Below are positions 53,176 through 62,710 of a stretch of 64,000 nucleotides of DNA, piece after piece. Each line of letters opens with the position of its first letter. Positions within the stretch are counted from its first letter, which is position 1. The stretch is from Dyadobacter sp. LHD-138. Its GTDB lineage: Bacteria > Bacteroidota > Bacteroidia > Cytophagales > Spirosomataceae. A program made the translations under genes and the position numbers. The stretch lies in the NCBI RefSeq assembly GCF_030929615.1, contig NZ_JAVFVU010000003.1:1-64000 (forward strand), given 5' to 3'. A model generated the notes under the pieces. It saw only the letters and a program-made list of their open reading frames with translations, ran no database searches and was not told the DNA's origin.

Positions 53176-53531
53176 TTAAAATCCACGAAAAGTTTGCCCG
53201 CCGCAAAAAATGCCTCGGTGACACATTTTAAGGCTTTTTCGATAAATATCATAAATCTGAGGCGTTTAATTAACCCCAACGGATATTTTCATCTGCAATA
53301 TTATTCCAAATATTGACTGGCGATGCATGCAATGCTCCGATTGCCCATGAGACAGAGCGGCAAATAGGACAACCCGGTGAACAACACTACAACCACTTTT
53401 TTCCAAAACAAGACAGTGCAGGACAGTTACCAAAAGGGGAACCTGCTTATTTACATTCCGATTGCAAGAAATATTTGCATAATGTAAAGTGAATTTTAAC
53501 GGATCAATGCGGAGTTTTATACCGGATTTGC
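53176..53531. other. 356-bp intergenic region without a supported feature
   Basis: This gap separates the divergent GH26-like gene (start 53175) and the system 4 sigma gene (start 53532). A loose long-range pairing, AAATGCCTC (53208 region) with GAGGCGTTT near 53260, and a GCATGC hexamer are visible. I could not find a TAnnTTTG element on either strand, and nothing here supports a gene. Confidence 0.4.
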
Positions 53532-54134
53532 GTGAAACAAAAAGAATATTTACATGATACTTATTTGTCCGAGCGCTGGTTACAGTTCTGCGCAGGGGAT
53601 AAAACTGCCTTTGGCGATCTGGTAGATCACAACTTCACCTCTCTTTATCATTACGGTACCCGGTTCTCTCCGGACAAAGGCCTCATCAAGGATTGCATCC
53701 AGGATCTGTTTCTGGAAATCTGGGAAAAGAGGGAAAAACTGGATCATATTATTTCAATCAAACCCTATCTTTTCCAATCATTACGTAATAATCTGATTGC
53801 GCGTCTTAAAAAACAATCCAGATTTTCCAATCTTTCTGCAGACGAGGAGCAAGTCTCAAATGACAGTACCCCGGAATTAAAATGGATCACGGACGAAACC
53901 GAGGCGCTAAACAACAGCCGTCTTGTAAATGGAATTGAACTGCTGCCCAAAAGACAGCGGGAAGCATTATACCTGAAGTATTATGAAGACCTTTCACATG
54001 AAGAAATTGCCGCTGTCATGGGATTACAGCGACAGGCAGTTGCCAATTATCTGCATTATGGTATTCAGAAGCTACGGGAATACTGGAAATACAAAACCAT
54101 TCTACTGGCAATGATCATCGATTTCATGCTTTGA
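53532..54134 (+). CDS. ECF RNA polymerase sigma factor, FecI-type (system 4)
   Basis: The 200-residue protein uses a GTG start at 53532 (MKQKEYLHDTYLSERWLQFCAGD). Region 2 is at about 20-90 (AFGDLVDHNFTSLYHYGTRFSPDKGLIKDCIQDLFLEIWEKREKL) and region 4 at about 135-190 (LPKRQREALYLKYYEDLSHEEIAAVMGLQRQAVANYLHYGIQKLREYW). The C-terminal tail (TILLAMIIDFML) is hydrophobic. The FecR gene follows after 110 bp. Sequence similarity to the system 3 sigma, including KDCIQDLF, is the closest among the four. Confidence 0.93.
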   Translation: MKQKEYLHDTYLSERWLQFCAGDKTAFGDLVDHNFTSLYHYGTRFSPDKGLIKDCIQDLFLEIWEKREKLDHIISIKPYLFQSLRNNLIARLKKQSRFSNLSADEEQVSNDSTPELKWITDETEALNNSRLVNGIELLPKRQREALYLKYYEDLSHEEIAAVMGLQRQAVANYLHYGIQKLREYWKYKTILLAMIIDFML

Positions 54135-54244
54135 GCACGTCATTTTGAAGAAAAAGATTTTTTTTGATTTTTTTTCAAAATCCATGGGTATGGAATAGCA
54201 ACTGTTCACTCATCGTGTCAGAGGTAACTACTTTTAACAATTCC

Positions 54245-55306
54245 ATGAATAATTATAACAACTTCGAGGTAAAGGACTGGATTGACCATCCTGGATTTCG
54301 TAAATGGGTTTACCGAGGTGAACAGGATTCCTTTTGGGTTTCAGTCCTTGAAAACACCCCCTCGCAGACTGAAAACATTGAGCAGGCCATCGATATTTTA
54401 CGAATGGTCCGGGGAGAACTCGACAACATTTCCGACGAAGAGCTGGCTTCCAGAAAATCAAAATTACTTGGCTACATTTCTCAGGAAGGCCAGGTTCGGT
54501 CCTGGTGGCGGGGAAGATGGTTTCAGGCTGCGGCGATATTGTTACTTACGCTGGGTTTTGGCGGGTATTACTGGAAACACTTTACGAAAACCCCTTACAA
54601 TGCCGTCCTCTCCCGTTTAGAAAACACCACCATCATTGAGGTAATCAATAACAACGAAAAAGTAAAACTGGTGACCCTGCCGGATGGAAGTTCGGTAATA
54701 CTCAAAAAAAACGCACGCATCAGCTATCCCGACGAATTTTCTGCGGATAAACGGGAAGTCGTTATGCAGGGAGAAGCTTTTTTTGAAGTTCAAAAGAACC
54801 CGGACAAACCTTTTTTCATTTACTCAGGTGAAATGCTGACAAAAGTTACAGGAACCAGTTTCAGTATTAAAGCCAATGCCACAGAAAAGCAGGTTCAGCT
54901 CGTCGTTAAAACAGGCGTAGTCGAAATTTCGGTAAACAATGCCGTCAACAAAACAAAAACAAATCAGCTAACATTGAATCCTAATCAGCTTGTTACACTG
55001 AACCGGGAAAACAATCAATTCGAAAAACGAAATGTAACAGAACCCGTACTGATCAACCTTCCGATTGAGTCTCAATATTTCACTTTCAAAAAGACCCCCG
55101 TAAAAGATGTTTTCAAGGCACTGGAACTGGCCTACGGTGTAAATATCAATTTTGATATGCAAGTCACTTCCAAATGTAACATTACTGCCAGACTGGGTGA
55201 CGAACCTATCCGGGAAAAACTGGAAATGATTTGTGAGGTTTTGAATGCGAGATTTGAAATGAAAAACAATACGATTTCAGTTTACTCCAATGGCTGTGAA
55301 AAATGA
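54245..55306 (+). CDS. FecR-type anti-sigma factor (system 4)
   Basis: The product has 353 residues from the ATG at 54245 (MNNYNNFEVKDWIDHPGFRKWVYRGEQDSFWVSVLEN). The frame opens 27 codons earlier without family similarity. A transmembrane helix lies near 92-108 (WFQAAAILLLTLGFGGYYW). The FecR domain follows (LPDGSSVILKKNARISYPDEF, FFIYSGEMLTKVTGTSFSI) and then the DUF4974 end (FTFKKTPVKDVFKALELAYGVNINFD, CNITARLGDEPIREKLEMICEVLNARFEM). It should sense the adjacent SusC and control the sigma factor encoded upstream. Confidence 0.93.
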   Translation: MNNYNNFEVKDWIDHPGFRKWVYRGEQDSFWVSVLENTPSQTENIEQAIDILRMVRGELDNISDEELASRKSKLLGYISQEGQVRSWWRGRWFQAAAILLLTLGFGGYYWKHFTKTPYNAVLSRLENTTIIEVINNNEKVKLVTLPDGSSVILKKNARISYPDEFSADKREVVMQGEAFFEVQKNPDKPFFIYSGEMLTKVTGTSFSIKANATEKQVQLVVKTGVVEISVNNAVNKTKTNQLTLNPNQLVTLNRENNQFEKRNVTEPVLINLPIESQYFTFKKTPVKDVFKALELAYGVNINFDMQVTSKCNITARLGDEPIREKLEMICEVLNARFEMKNNTISVYSNGCEK

Positions 55307-55361
55307 AAACGAGTAGTCAACAACTTAACCCAACTGAGCCAATGAAATAGAATATCTACTG

Positions 55362-55393
55362 AAAAAAGCCGGTAATGCTTCAACATCACCGGC
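55362..55393 (-). terminator. Opposite-strand intrinsic terminator in the FecR-SusC gap (system 4)
   Basis: GCCGGT (55368-55373) pairs with ACCGGC (55388-55393), and ATG/CAT extends the stem past one mismatch. AAAAAA precedes it at 55362-55367. On the minus strand this is a GC-rich stem followed by TTTTTT. A minus-strand -7-like TAATTTTG at 55507-55514 would give an antisense RNA of about 140 nt. It has the same design as 3432-3466 and 24849-24885. Confidence 0.5.
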
Positions 55394-55513
55394 AAAATTA
55401 CATCTCCAATGCGGTCTTTATGATCCGGTTTCGCACACCGGGTACGCTTCAAAAGGCCACGGAGAAGGTTTGCAACTCTGGTATGAAAAGAATACAAAAC
55501 CTAATTCAAAATT

Positions 55514-58500
55514 ATGCAAAAAAATCGACAAAAAATCATGGTATTGGTTCACCTTACAAGGAACTTGTTTGCCCAAATTATACTCATTTCCCTGCTTGCC
55601 GGGTCAATTTTTGCCAAAGGACCGGACAAACAGAACATCCTAGACAAACGTATATCTATTACAGTTAGCGACATAACCCTCGACCAGGTACTCGAAAAAA
55701 TCGAGAAACAAGTGAATGTACGGTTTATTTACAGCCACAATATGATCGATGCCGACCGTAAAATTTCAGTGCGCGATCACAACAACCGGTTAGAATCCGT
55801 TCTGAAGGGCATTTTGGATCCGCTTGGGATCACTTATAAGCTGTCAAACAAAAACACGATCCTTCTCAAACGCGGTCAGGTGAAAACATCCGCTTTAAAA
55901 ACGCCGGATAAGCCCAGACAAAGTTTCCCAGCATTACCTGACAGCAGTTTTAATATCAAGGGACAGGTTTTCGACAACCACGAGCCACCCGTTGCGCTGC
56001 CAGGCGTAACGATTCAAGTTAAAAACACGGATCGCGGCGTAAGTACCGATCCCAATGGAAATTTCGAAATTCCCGTCAGAAAAGGAGAAGTACTTGTGTT
56101 TACATATATTGGTCTGGATACCAAAGAAATCGTGATTTCCGGCACGAAAAATATGGTGATCTCCCTTGCTGAGCAAAATACAGCCCTGAACGAGGTCGTC
56201 GTCACGGGATATTCAGAACAAAAAGCACGAAATTTAGCCAATTCTATTGGCAAACTGGACATCAAATCAGCCGTTGCGAACAAGCCGATCACCCAGTTAT
56301 CGCAGGCATTGCAAGGCGGTGTAACCGGGCTAACCGTAATGCAGGGAAGCGGTATGGCCGGTGAAGACCGCTCCAATATTCTGATCCGCGGTATTTCCAC
56401 CATCGGCGGTACCTCTCCGCTTGTTCTGGTGGATGGTGTTCCTTTCGACATCAATTCAGTTGACCCCACTACGGTGGAAAGTATCACTGTTTTAAAAGAT
56501 GCAGCAGCCGCGTCGATTTACGGAGCTCGGGCGGCAAACGGCGTAATTCTGGTGACGACCAAAAGAGGTATTCCCGGCAAGTTGTCCGTCACTTATGATG
56601 GCTATGGCGGTGTTCAGAATGCAACTTACCTTCCAAAATTTGTTGACGCGCCAAAGTACATGACCATGGTAAATGAGGCATACGCCAACATCGGAGGTCT
56701 GGAACCTTACAGCCCGACAACCATTCAGAAGACGATCGATGGTTCCGACCCGGTCAGCTATCCCAATACAAACTGGTCTAAACTGATGTTGAAAAAAAAT
56801 CCGGTGATCCAAAGCCACTCTGTCAGCATTTCGGGTGGCAATGACCTAGCCCGTTTTGCTGTGAGCGGGAACTACCTGTATCAGGACGGACTAACACATA
56901 AACGCGATTTCGAAAGATTCTCATTTCGGGCCAATACGGGCGTTACCCTTACCAAAGACGTCTCCATGTCGCTGGATTTGGTTGCCACAAGAAGCAGAAA
57001 CCGATCTGAACTGGTGCGGTTCGGAAACTCTCTCCATTTGGTTTATACAACACCTCCCAACATCGTTCCGAAATATCCGTTGAAAGAAGACGGTTATCAG
57101 GCGTATGGGAATTTTGGAGAAATGATGAATCCGATGGCTGAGCTGGAAAGAGGCGGTTATGCGCAAAATAAGAAAGATCAGATCAACATCAATTTTCAGC
57201 CGGTTTGGCAAGTTACGCCGGAATTAAAACTAAGGGGGCAGTATCTTTATCGTGTCAATTCGGAGGGCGGCTTAACCAACCGGGATTCTTATAATTTCCT
57301 TGACTATTATACGGGAAACCTGGTTTTCACCTATGGCAATGCAAAAGGATCCAGTGTGGGGCGATCCACCTACAACTACCTGTCTTCCAACCTTGAATTT
57401 TCCCAAACCTACGGTAAACATTTTATTTATGCCATAGGTGGGCTCTCGCGTGAAGCAAATTTCATTTCCAATTTTGACCAGGCGACCCTGGCATCCTATT
57501 TCGTCAAGTTTAATTATGTTTTCAACAATAAGTACCTTCTTGAAAGCACTGTCAGAACGGATGGCTCTTCCAAATTTGGCCCCGGCCACAAATGGGGAAC
57601 ATTTCCGTCTGTAGCACTGGGCTGGAATGTACATAACGAGGATTTCCTCAAAGACGTTAAAGCCGTCACCAGTTTCAAATTAAGAGCATCTTATGGGCTG
57701 ATGGGCAACAATGGCCGAAACGACGATGTCAACGAACTTTACCGCTATCAAAGTCTGATCAACGGCGGAGATGGCAGAGAAACTTCGATCGGAAATCCGG
57801 AAATTACCTGGGAAACTGTTAAAATGCTGGACATAGGAACCGATATCCGATTATTTCAAAACCTGGGTCTGACGATCGACTGGTTTAGCAAAACAACTGA
57901 TAACATTTTGCTTACACCGCCCCTGTCACTTTCATCCGGGGTAGCCACACTTCCGATCAATTCCGGTTCAGTTTCCAATAAAGGCTGGGAGTTTATGCTC
58001 AATTATTCCAAAACGTTCAGCAAAGATCTCGAAATGAGTGCCAGTGTCGGATACTCGTATTACAGCAATAAAATTCTATCGCTCAGAGGCGGACCCTATA
58101 TAGGAGGCAGCGGTCTTGACATCAACGAAATCGGGCACCCGATCAACAGCTATTATTTGTACAAAACAGATGGCCTGCTGACGCAAAAGGACATTGAAGG
58201 CGGCGCCACACTATTACCGGGACAACAAATCGGAGATATTAAATACATTGATATCAATGGGGACAAAAATATAGACAAAGCCGACAAAGTAATATCGGGC
58301 AATCCGAATCCCCAGGGCAGCTATTTTACAAACCTGAACTTTGCATACAAAAGATTCTCTCTTGAAACCCAGATCAATGGTTTCACAAAGAGCCTGGCCT
58401 ACTACACGGGACGCTACCAAACGCCGCTGAATGTCACTTCAAATTTTGACGGAGGAACACCGATGCAATTTCAGACAGATTACTGGACTCCCCAAAATCC

Positions 58501-58789
58501 AAACGCGATGTTTCCAAGACTGGCACCTGCTCCCGGCAATAATGTCCTTCCGGCAGATTACTGGCTAACGAACGCCGCATTTTTGAGGGTAAAGTACATA
58601 CAACTTGGCTATAACTTCCATCCGCAGCTTGTTAGAAAACTGCGAATCAGTAATCTCCGTGTATTTGTAAACGCTCAAAATGCAATCACACTGAGCAAGA
58701 TGAAATACTTTGACCCCGAAACAAGGGGCAGCGAAGCCAACTACCCGATGATGAAAGTCTATACAGTTGGATTAAACGTTAAATTTTAA
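55514..58789 (+). CDS. SusC/RagA-type TonB-dependent transporter with STN domain (system 4)
   Basis: The 1091-residue transporter has a signal segment (NLFAQIILISLLAGSIFAKG, about 17-36), an STN domain (about 45-120, ISITVSDITLDQVLEKIEKQVNVRFIYS), a carboxypeptidase-regulatory-like domain (about 148-225, IKGQVFDNHEPPVALPGVTIQVKNTDRGVSTDPNGNFEIPV), the box ALNEVVVTGYSEQKARNLANSIGKL, a plug with PLVLVDGVPFDINSVDPTTVESITVLKDAAAASIYGARAANGVILVTTKRG, and a barrel ending TVGLNVKF. The STN domain fits the FecR gene upstream. SusD follows after 13 bp. Confidence 0.96.
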   Translation: MQKNRQKIMVLVHLTRNLFAQIILISLLAGSIFAKGPDKQNILDKRISITVSDITLDQVLEKIEKQVNVRFIYSHNMIDADRKISVRDHNNRLESVLKGILDPLGITYKLSNKNTILLKRGQVKTSALKTPDKPRQSFPALPDSSFNIKGQVFDNHEPPVALPGVTIQVKNTDRGVSTDPNGNFEIPVRKGEVLVFTYIGLDTKEIVISGTKNMVISLAEQNTALNEVVVTGYSEQKARNLANSIGKLDIKSAVANKPITQLSQALQGGVTGLTVMQGSGMAGEDRSNILIRGISTIGGTSPLVLVDGVPFDINSVDPTTVESITVLKDAAAASIYGARAANGVILVTTKRGIPGKLSVTYDGYGGVQNATYLPKFVDAPKYMTMVNEAYANIGGLEPYSPTTIQKTIDGSDPVSYPNTNWSKLMLKKNPVIQSHSVSISGGNDLARFAVSGNYLYQDGLTHKRDFERFSFRANTGVTLTKDVSMSLDLVATRSRNRSELVRFGNSLHLVYTTPPNIVPKYPLKEDGYQAYGNFGEMMNPMAELERGGYAQNKKDQININFQPVWQVTPELKLRGQYLYRVNSEGGLTNRDSYNFLDYYTGNLVFTYGNAKGSSVGRSTYNYLSSNLEFSQTYGKHFIYAIGGLSREANFISNFDQATLASYFVKFNYVFNNKYLLESTVRTDGSSKFGPGHKWGTFPSVALGWNVHNEDFLKDVKAVTSFKLRASYGLMGNNGRNDDVNELYRYQSLINGGDGRETSIGNPEITWETVKMLDIGTDIRLFQNLGLTIDWFSKTTDNILLTPPLSLSSGVATLPINSGSVSNKGWEFMLNYSKTFSKDLEMSASVGYSYYSNKILSLRGGPYIGGSGLDINEIGHPINSYYLYKTDGLLTQKDIEGGATLLPGQQIGDIKYIDINGDKNIDKADKVISGNPNPQGSYFTNLNFAYKRFSLETQINGFTKSLAYYTGRYQTPLNVTSNFDGGTPMQFQTDYWTPQNPNAMFPRLAPAPGNNVLPADYWLTNAAFLRVKYIQLGYNFHPQLVRKLRISNLRVFVNAQNAITLSKMKYFDPETRGSEANYPMMKVYTVGLNVKF

Positions 58790-58802
58790 ACGCAACTAAA
58801 TT

Positions 58803-60383
58803 ATGAAAAGGATATATCTTTTATTAATTACCGGGTTTTTCCTGACCTCTTGTAATGATGAATTTCTGACAAAGGATCACCCGACGGCCACCACGGACGA
58901 AAACTTCTGGAATACAGAGGGTGAAATCAATACAGCACTTAACGCGATTTACGAACAGGTACCGACTGGTCAGTTTCAATATAGAAAAAATACCCGGATC
59001 ACCTTTGAAGGCATGACGGACAATGCCGTTTGGTATGCAAATTTCTTTGGGGAAGTCAACACGATTGCCCTTGGGAATGCCAATTCGCAAATGCGGGGCG
59101 TGGACTGGTATGCGGTACAGCCGGTTTGGGAAGAAAATTATATTGCGATCCGACGGGCCAACAGGTTTCTGGAACATGCCGGAAAGGCACTGATAGAACC
59201 GAACCTAAAAAAACGATACTTTGCAGAAGCGCGCGCTTTGAGAGCCTGGCTTCACCTTGATCTTTTTTTATATTATGGCGAAGTACCAATCGTTACTACG
59301 GTGGTCCTTCCGACAGAAACCGACCTAAAAAGAAATTCCCGGCAGGAAATCCTGGACTTTGTTGTTGCAGAACTGGATGCCGCCTCGGCCGATTTGCCAG
59401 CGACCTATGCAATCAATGATATAAAGAGAATTACCAAGGGAGCTTGTTACACGATGAAAACTGTTGCCTTGCTCAATAACCACCAGTATAGCCAGGCAGC
59501 GGCGGCGGCCAAGCAGGTCATTGATCTGAACCTGTACAAACTTCATCCTAATTATGCCACCTTGTTCAATTACGAAGGTCAGGTAAATGAAGAACGAATA
59601 TTTATAAAACAGGCTGGAAACAATGACAGTTTTTACCGGAGTGCACCAGGATATCTTGGCGGAAATGCCTGTCTTAATCCAACGGGTTCTCTTATGAATG
59701 CCTATGAAACCAAACAGGGTAAAACCCTGACAGAACTCGGGACAGACAGCATGGAAATTTACAAGGAAAACCCCAGCTATAAATCCAACCGGGACCCTCG
59801 GATGGACGCCACGATTGCTTATCCCGGCTCAACCTATTATGGTAAGCTTGACCCCTGGGACGATTCGCCTAACAACCCCAACAGACTGGCTGCCATTTAT
59901 TCTTCCAAAACCGGCTACTGGCTCAGGAAGTACGTGGATCTGGCAGACAAAGGAAAAGGCGGTTCACTGGATTACATGATATATCGCTATGGAGATTTGT
60001 TACTGATGTATGTTGAGGCTTTGGTTGAAAGTGGCAAATGGAACGATCCGGATGTAGTCAAATATCTCAATCAAATCCGAAACAGGGCAAAAATGCCAAA
60101 TGTGGATGTGTCAGTTTATAACTCGGAAGCTAAAATAAGAGAGCTGTACCGACGGGAACGACGGATTGAACTGGCCTTTGAAGGAAGCCGTTTGTTCGAT
60201 ATAAGAAGGTGGAAAATCGGTGAAAAAGTAATGCATGGTATCGTTGAAGGAGCCGTTAATCCAAAAACAAAAAAGGCAGTTAACGTTGAAACCCGTACCT
60301 TTTCTCAAAAAGATTATCTATGGCCAATTCCAGCGAGGGAAATGGAGGGAAACCCAAACATGACCCAAAACCCCGGGTATTAG
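58803..60383 (+). CDS. SusD/RagB-family lipoprotein (system 4)
   Basis: The 526-residue lipoprotein has the signal MKRIYLLLITGFFLTSC with the lipobox cysteine at 17. Family elements are TDENFWNTEGEINTALNAIYEQV, LKKRYFAEARALRAWLHLDLFLYYGEVPIV, YRYGDLLLMYVEALVESGKW, YRRERRIELAFEGSRLFDIRRWKIG and LWPIPAREMEGNPNMTQNPGY. It pairs with the preceding SusC and is closed by the hairpin at 60409-60442. No degradative enzyme follows, so no substrate can be proposed. Confidence 0.94.
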   Translation: MKRIYLLLITGFFLTSCNDEFLTKDHPTATTDENFWNTEGEINTALNAIYEQVPTGQFQYRKNTRITFEGMTDNAVWYANFFGEVNTIALGNANSQMRGVDWYAVQPVWEENYIAIRRANRFLEHAGKALIEPNLKKRYFAEARALRAWLHLDLFLYYGEVPIVTTVVLPTETDLKRNSRQEILDFVVAELDAASADLPATYAINDIKRITKGACYTMKTVALLNNHQYSQAAAAAKQVIDLNLYKLHPNYATLFNYEGQVNEERIFIKQAGNNDSFYRSAPGYLGGNACLNPTGSLMNAYETKQGKTLTELGTDSMEIYKENPSYKSNRDPRMDATIAYPGSTYYGKLDPWDDSPNNPNRLAAIYSSKTGYWLRKYVDLADKGKGGSLDYMIYRYGDLLLMYVEALVESGKWNDPDVVKYLNQIRNRAKMPNVDVSVYNSEAKIRELYRRERRIELAFEGSRLFDIRRWKIGEKVMHGIVEGAVNPKTKKAVNVETRTFSQKDYLWPIPAREMEGNPNMTQNPGY

Positions 60384-60408
60384 CACATCGGACAGTCTGA
60401 ATTTCAAA

Positions 60409-60442
60409 CGCTGAGTGACAGAGAATGTACTGTCGCTCAGCG
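60409..60442 (+). terminator. Terminator hairpin of the system 4 operon
   Basis: CGCTGAGTGACAG (60409-60421) pairs over 13 bp, with one G-T wobble, with CTGTCGCTCAGCG (60430-60442) around an 8-nt loop. It lies 26 bp after the SusD stop. A T-run is missing, but the stem is the strongest GC hairpin in the gap. Confidence 0.6.
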
Positions 60443-60561
60443 CTTAAGTACTGTACCAGGCAAGTGCACGATTTCTTGTGTTTTCGTTGTACCATGTTAT
60501 CTGATCTGGCATTGTACCGGCTGTTTGAAAGTGATCCAACTGAATAATTATATACTCTGTC

Positions 60562-60585
60562 TATCTTTGAAATATGATTATCATA
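60562..60585 (+). promoter_or_regulatory. Candidate promoter and small palindrome for the chromate genes
   Basis: TATCTTTG (60562-60569) matches TAnnTTTG and would place the start site near 60576, 27 nt before the ATG at 60603. TATGAT-T-ATCATA (60573-60585) is a perfect palindrome over the predicted start site, where a repressor such as the downstream ChrB-AraC protein could bind. No -33 TTG is evident. Confidence 0.35.
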
Positions 60586-60602
60586 AAACGACGCATTGAA
60601 AA

Positions 60603-61448
60603 ATGAACTGGATCACCCGAGAGCGCCCCAAGATTGACCGTATCGCCTGTCCCTGGCTAATTAAGAGGTTTATCGATCCCGATGCCCAGATATTTTACGT
60701 CCCATTTGATCAGGTAAGGATCAAAGCCCGCGAACTGGACGCCACACCTTTTGATATTCCGGATACGGAATTTACCCACTACGAAGACCGCTGCACCTTT
60801 GATTTTTTTCTGGAAAGATATGAAATCCAGGATCCGGCCTTAAAAGACATGGCAGTAATCATCCGTGGTGCCGATACCGATGACCATTCCCTTGCGAGCC
60901 AGTCGGCTGGGTTATGGGCGATTTCCGCGGGGCTGGCCTATAACATTACCGATGACCAACAGCTACTGGAAAAAGGTATGCTCATTTATGATTCCCTGTA
61001 CAGCTGGGCAAAGCATTTGCAAAAACAAAAGCACACGCAGAGCCCTGCTGAAAAGCTGCTGCTGGCAGTTTTTAATACCTACCTGGATAAACAAAAGTCG
61101 GAAGAGCTTAAAACCCCCAAATGGGCGAAAGAGCTAAAAGAAATCATACAGGACCAGATAGACACAAATCTTAGTTTAAGTCTGAAGGAAATTGCGGAAG
61201 GGTTGCAGATCCATCCTTCGTATGTGTCCAGGGAATTTTCAAAATATTTCAGTAATCTGTCTTTCGGAGAATACATACGCAAACTTCGGATTGAAAAAGC
61301 GATTGACCTGCTATCAACCTCTGATCACACCTTGTCAGAGGTTGCCTATCTGACCGGTTTTTCTGATCAAAGCCATTTTAACCGGATTTTTAAAGCCCAT
61401 ACCGGGCAGAACCCGTCTAATTACAGAAAAAGTTTGATCAAAAAGTAA
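60603..61448 (+). CDS. ChrB-like domain fused to an AraC helix-turn-helix (chromate response regulator)
   Basis: The 281-residue protein joins two parts. Residues 1-150 are a ChrB C-terminal (chromate resistance) domain, recognisable by MNWITRERPKIDRIACPWLIKRFIDPDAQIFYVP, FTHYEDRCTFDFFLERYEI, and IIRGADTDDHSLASQSAGLWAISAGL. Residues 180-278 are an AraC-type double helix-turn-helix (SLSLKEIAEGLQIHPSYVSREFSKYFSNLSFGEYIRKLRIEKAIDLL, TLSEVAYLTGFSDQSHFNRIFKAHTGQNPSNYRK). ChrB domains regulate or support chromate efflux, so the protein probably senses chromate or oxidative stress and controls the chrA gene that starts 77 bp downstream. The DNA-binding part here is AraC-like rather than the usual ChrB N-terminal domain. 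Confidence 0.87.
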   Translation: MNWITRERPKIDRIACPWLIKRFIDPDAQIFYVPFDQVRIKARELDATPFDIPDTEFTHYEDRCTFDFFLERYEIQDPALKDMAVIIRGADTDDHSLASQSAGLWAISAGLAYNITDDQQLLEKGMLIYDSLYSWAKHLQKQKHTQSPAEKLLLAVFNTYLDKQKSEELKTPKWAKELKEIIQDQIDTNLSLSLKEIAEGLQIHPSYVSREFSKYFSNLSFGEYIRKLRIEKAIDLLSTSDHTLSEVAYLTGFSDQSHFNRIFKAHTGQNPSNYRKSLIKK

Positions 61449-61525
61449 TTCCTGTACAAATCGTCATTTTTATTCTATTATTTGGCTAGTGGCTGCGCTA
61501 GTATTGCAACTACCAAATAACAAAC

Positions 61526-62701
61526 ATGACTTTGGAAACAAAAAAGTACAGTCTCTCAGATCTTACCAGATATTTCCTGAAACTGGGAACATTCGGCTTT
61601 GGAGGCCCGGTAGCACTGATCGGTTATATGCACCGGGATCTGGTCGAAGACCGTAAATGGATCAGTGAAGATGAATACCGTGAAGGATTGGCGCTGGCCC
61701 AGCTCGCGCCTGGGCCGTTGGCCGCCCAGCTGGGCATTTATCTTGGCTATGTACACTACGGTGTTTGGGGCGCCACGCTCACCGGCCTGGCCTTTGTGCT
61801 TCCTTCTTTTGTCATGGTTGTTTTACTTGGCATGGCCTACAAACTTTACGGCGGCCTGCCGTGGATGCAGTCAGTGTTTTATGGGGTTGGTTCGGCTGTG
61901 ATCGGAATCATCTCCCTCAGCTGTTACAAGCTGACAATTAAATCGGTGAGCAAACTCGAAACGGATGCTATCAAAAGCAGGTGGATCCTTTGGCTCTTCT
62001 TTTTGGTCATGGTCGTAGTTACAGCAATTACCCAGCGAGAGGAAGTTTGGCTTTTTATAGTGCTTGGCTTTACATACATGGTGGTTAAAGCACCTCCAAA
62101 ATGGCTTTACAAAAGAAAAGCCTCTTTGTCTGTCGTTCTTTTGGCCGGTACTGTTTTTTGGCAATATGAGCCTGACGAGCTGATCAAACTGGGATTGTTT
62201 TTTACAGAGGCAGGGGCATTTGTTTTTGGTAGCGGACTGGCGATTATTCCTTTTTTGCAGGCTGGTGTTGTCAACAAAATGGGCTGGCTTAACGAGCAGC
62301 AGTTTCTGGATTCAGTTGCCGTTGCCATGATCACACCCGGTCCTGTGGTTATCACCGTCGGTTTTATTGGCTTTCTGGTCTCTGGATTTTCCGGAGCAGC
62401 GGTGGCGGCAATAGGTGTTTTTCTGCCATGTTTTGTTTTCACCGTTTTGCCTGCACCTTATTTTAAGAAAATATCCAAAAACGCTAGTATCAAAGCATTT
62501 GTAGATGGCATTACGGCAGCGGTTGTAGGTGCCCTTGTCGGATCGGTGTTTGTCATTGCCACACGTTCGATCGTCGATATTGCATCGGCGATGATTGCAA
62601 TACTAACGGTGCTCGCACTACTCTACATTAAAAAATTACAGGAACCGTACATTATTCTAATAGCCGCAATCCTTGGCTTTTGCATCAAAACATATTTGTA
62701 A
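61526..62701 (+). CDS. chrA: Chromate transporter ChrA
   Basis: The 391-residue inner-membrane transporter has two homologous CHR halves. The N-terminal half has LGTFGFGGPVALIGYMHRDLVEDRKWISEDEYREGLALAQLAPGPLAAQLGIYLGY, and the C-terminal half (about 220-390) has GLFFTEAGAFVFGSGLAIIPFLQAGVV, NEQQFLDSVAVAMITPGPVVITVGFIGF and a closing helix pair. About ten to twelve hydrophobic helices are visible. The length fits long-chain ChrA proteins. They expel chromate using the proton gradient, and the neighbouring ChrB-AraC gene supports that role. The start codon is preceded by a 77-bp gap with no second promoter that I can see. Confidence 0.9.
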   Translation: MTLETKKYSLSDLTRYFLKLGTFGFGGPVALIGYMHRDLVEDRKWISEDEYREGLALAQLAPGPLAAQLGIYLGYVHYGVWGATLTGLAFVLPSFVMVVLLGMAYKLYGGLPWMQSVFYGVGSAVIGIISLSCYKLTIKSVSKLETDAIKSRWILWLFFLVMVVVTAITQREEVWLFIVLGFTYMVVKAPPKWLYKRKASLSVVLLAGTVFWQYEPDELIKLGLFFTEAGAFVFGSGLAIIPFLQAGVVNKMGWLNEQQFLDSVAVAMITPGPVVITVGFIGFLVSGFSGAAVAAIGVFLPCFVFTVLPAPYFKKISKNASIKAFVDGITAAVVGALVGSVFVIATRSIVDIASAMIAILTVLALLYIKKLQEPYIILIAAILGFCIKTYL

Positions 62702-62710
62702 ACTGATTTT

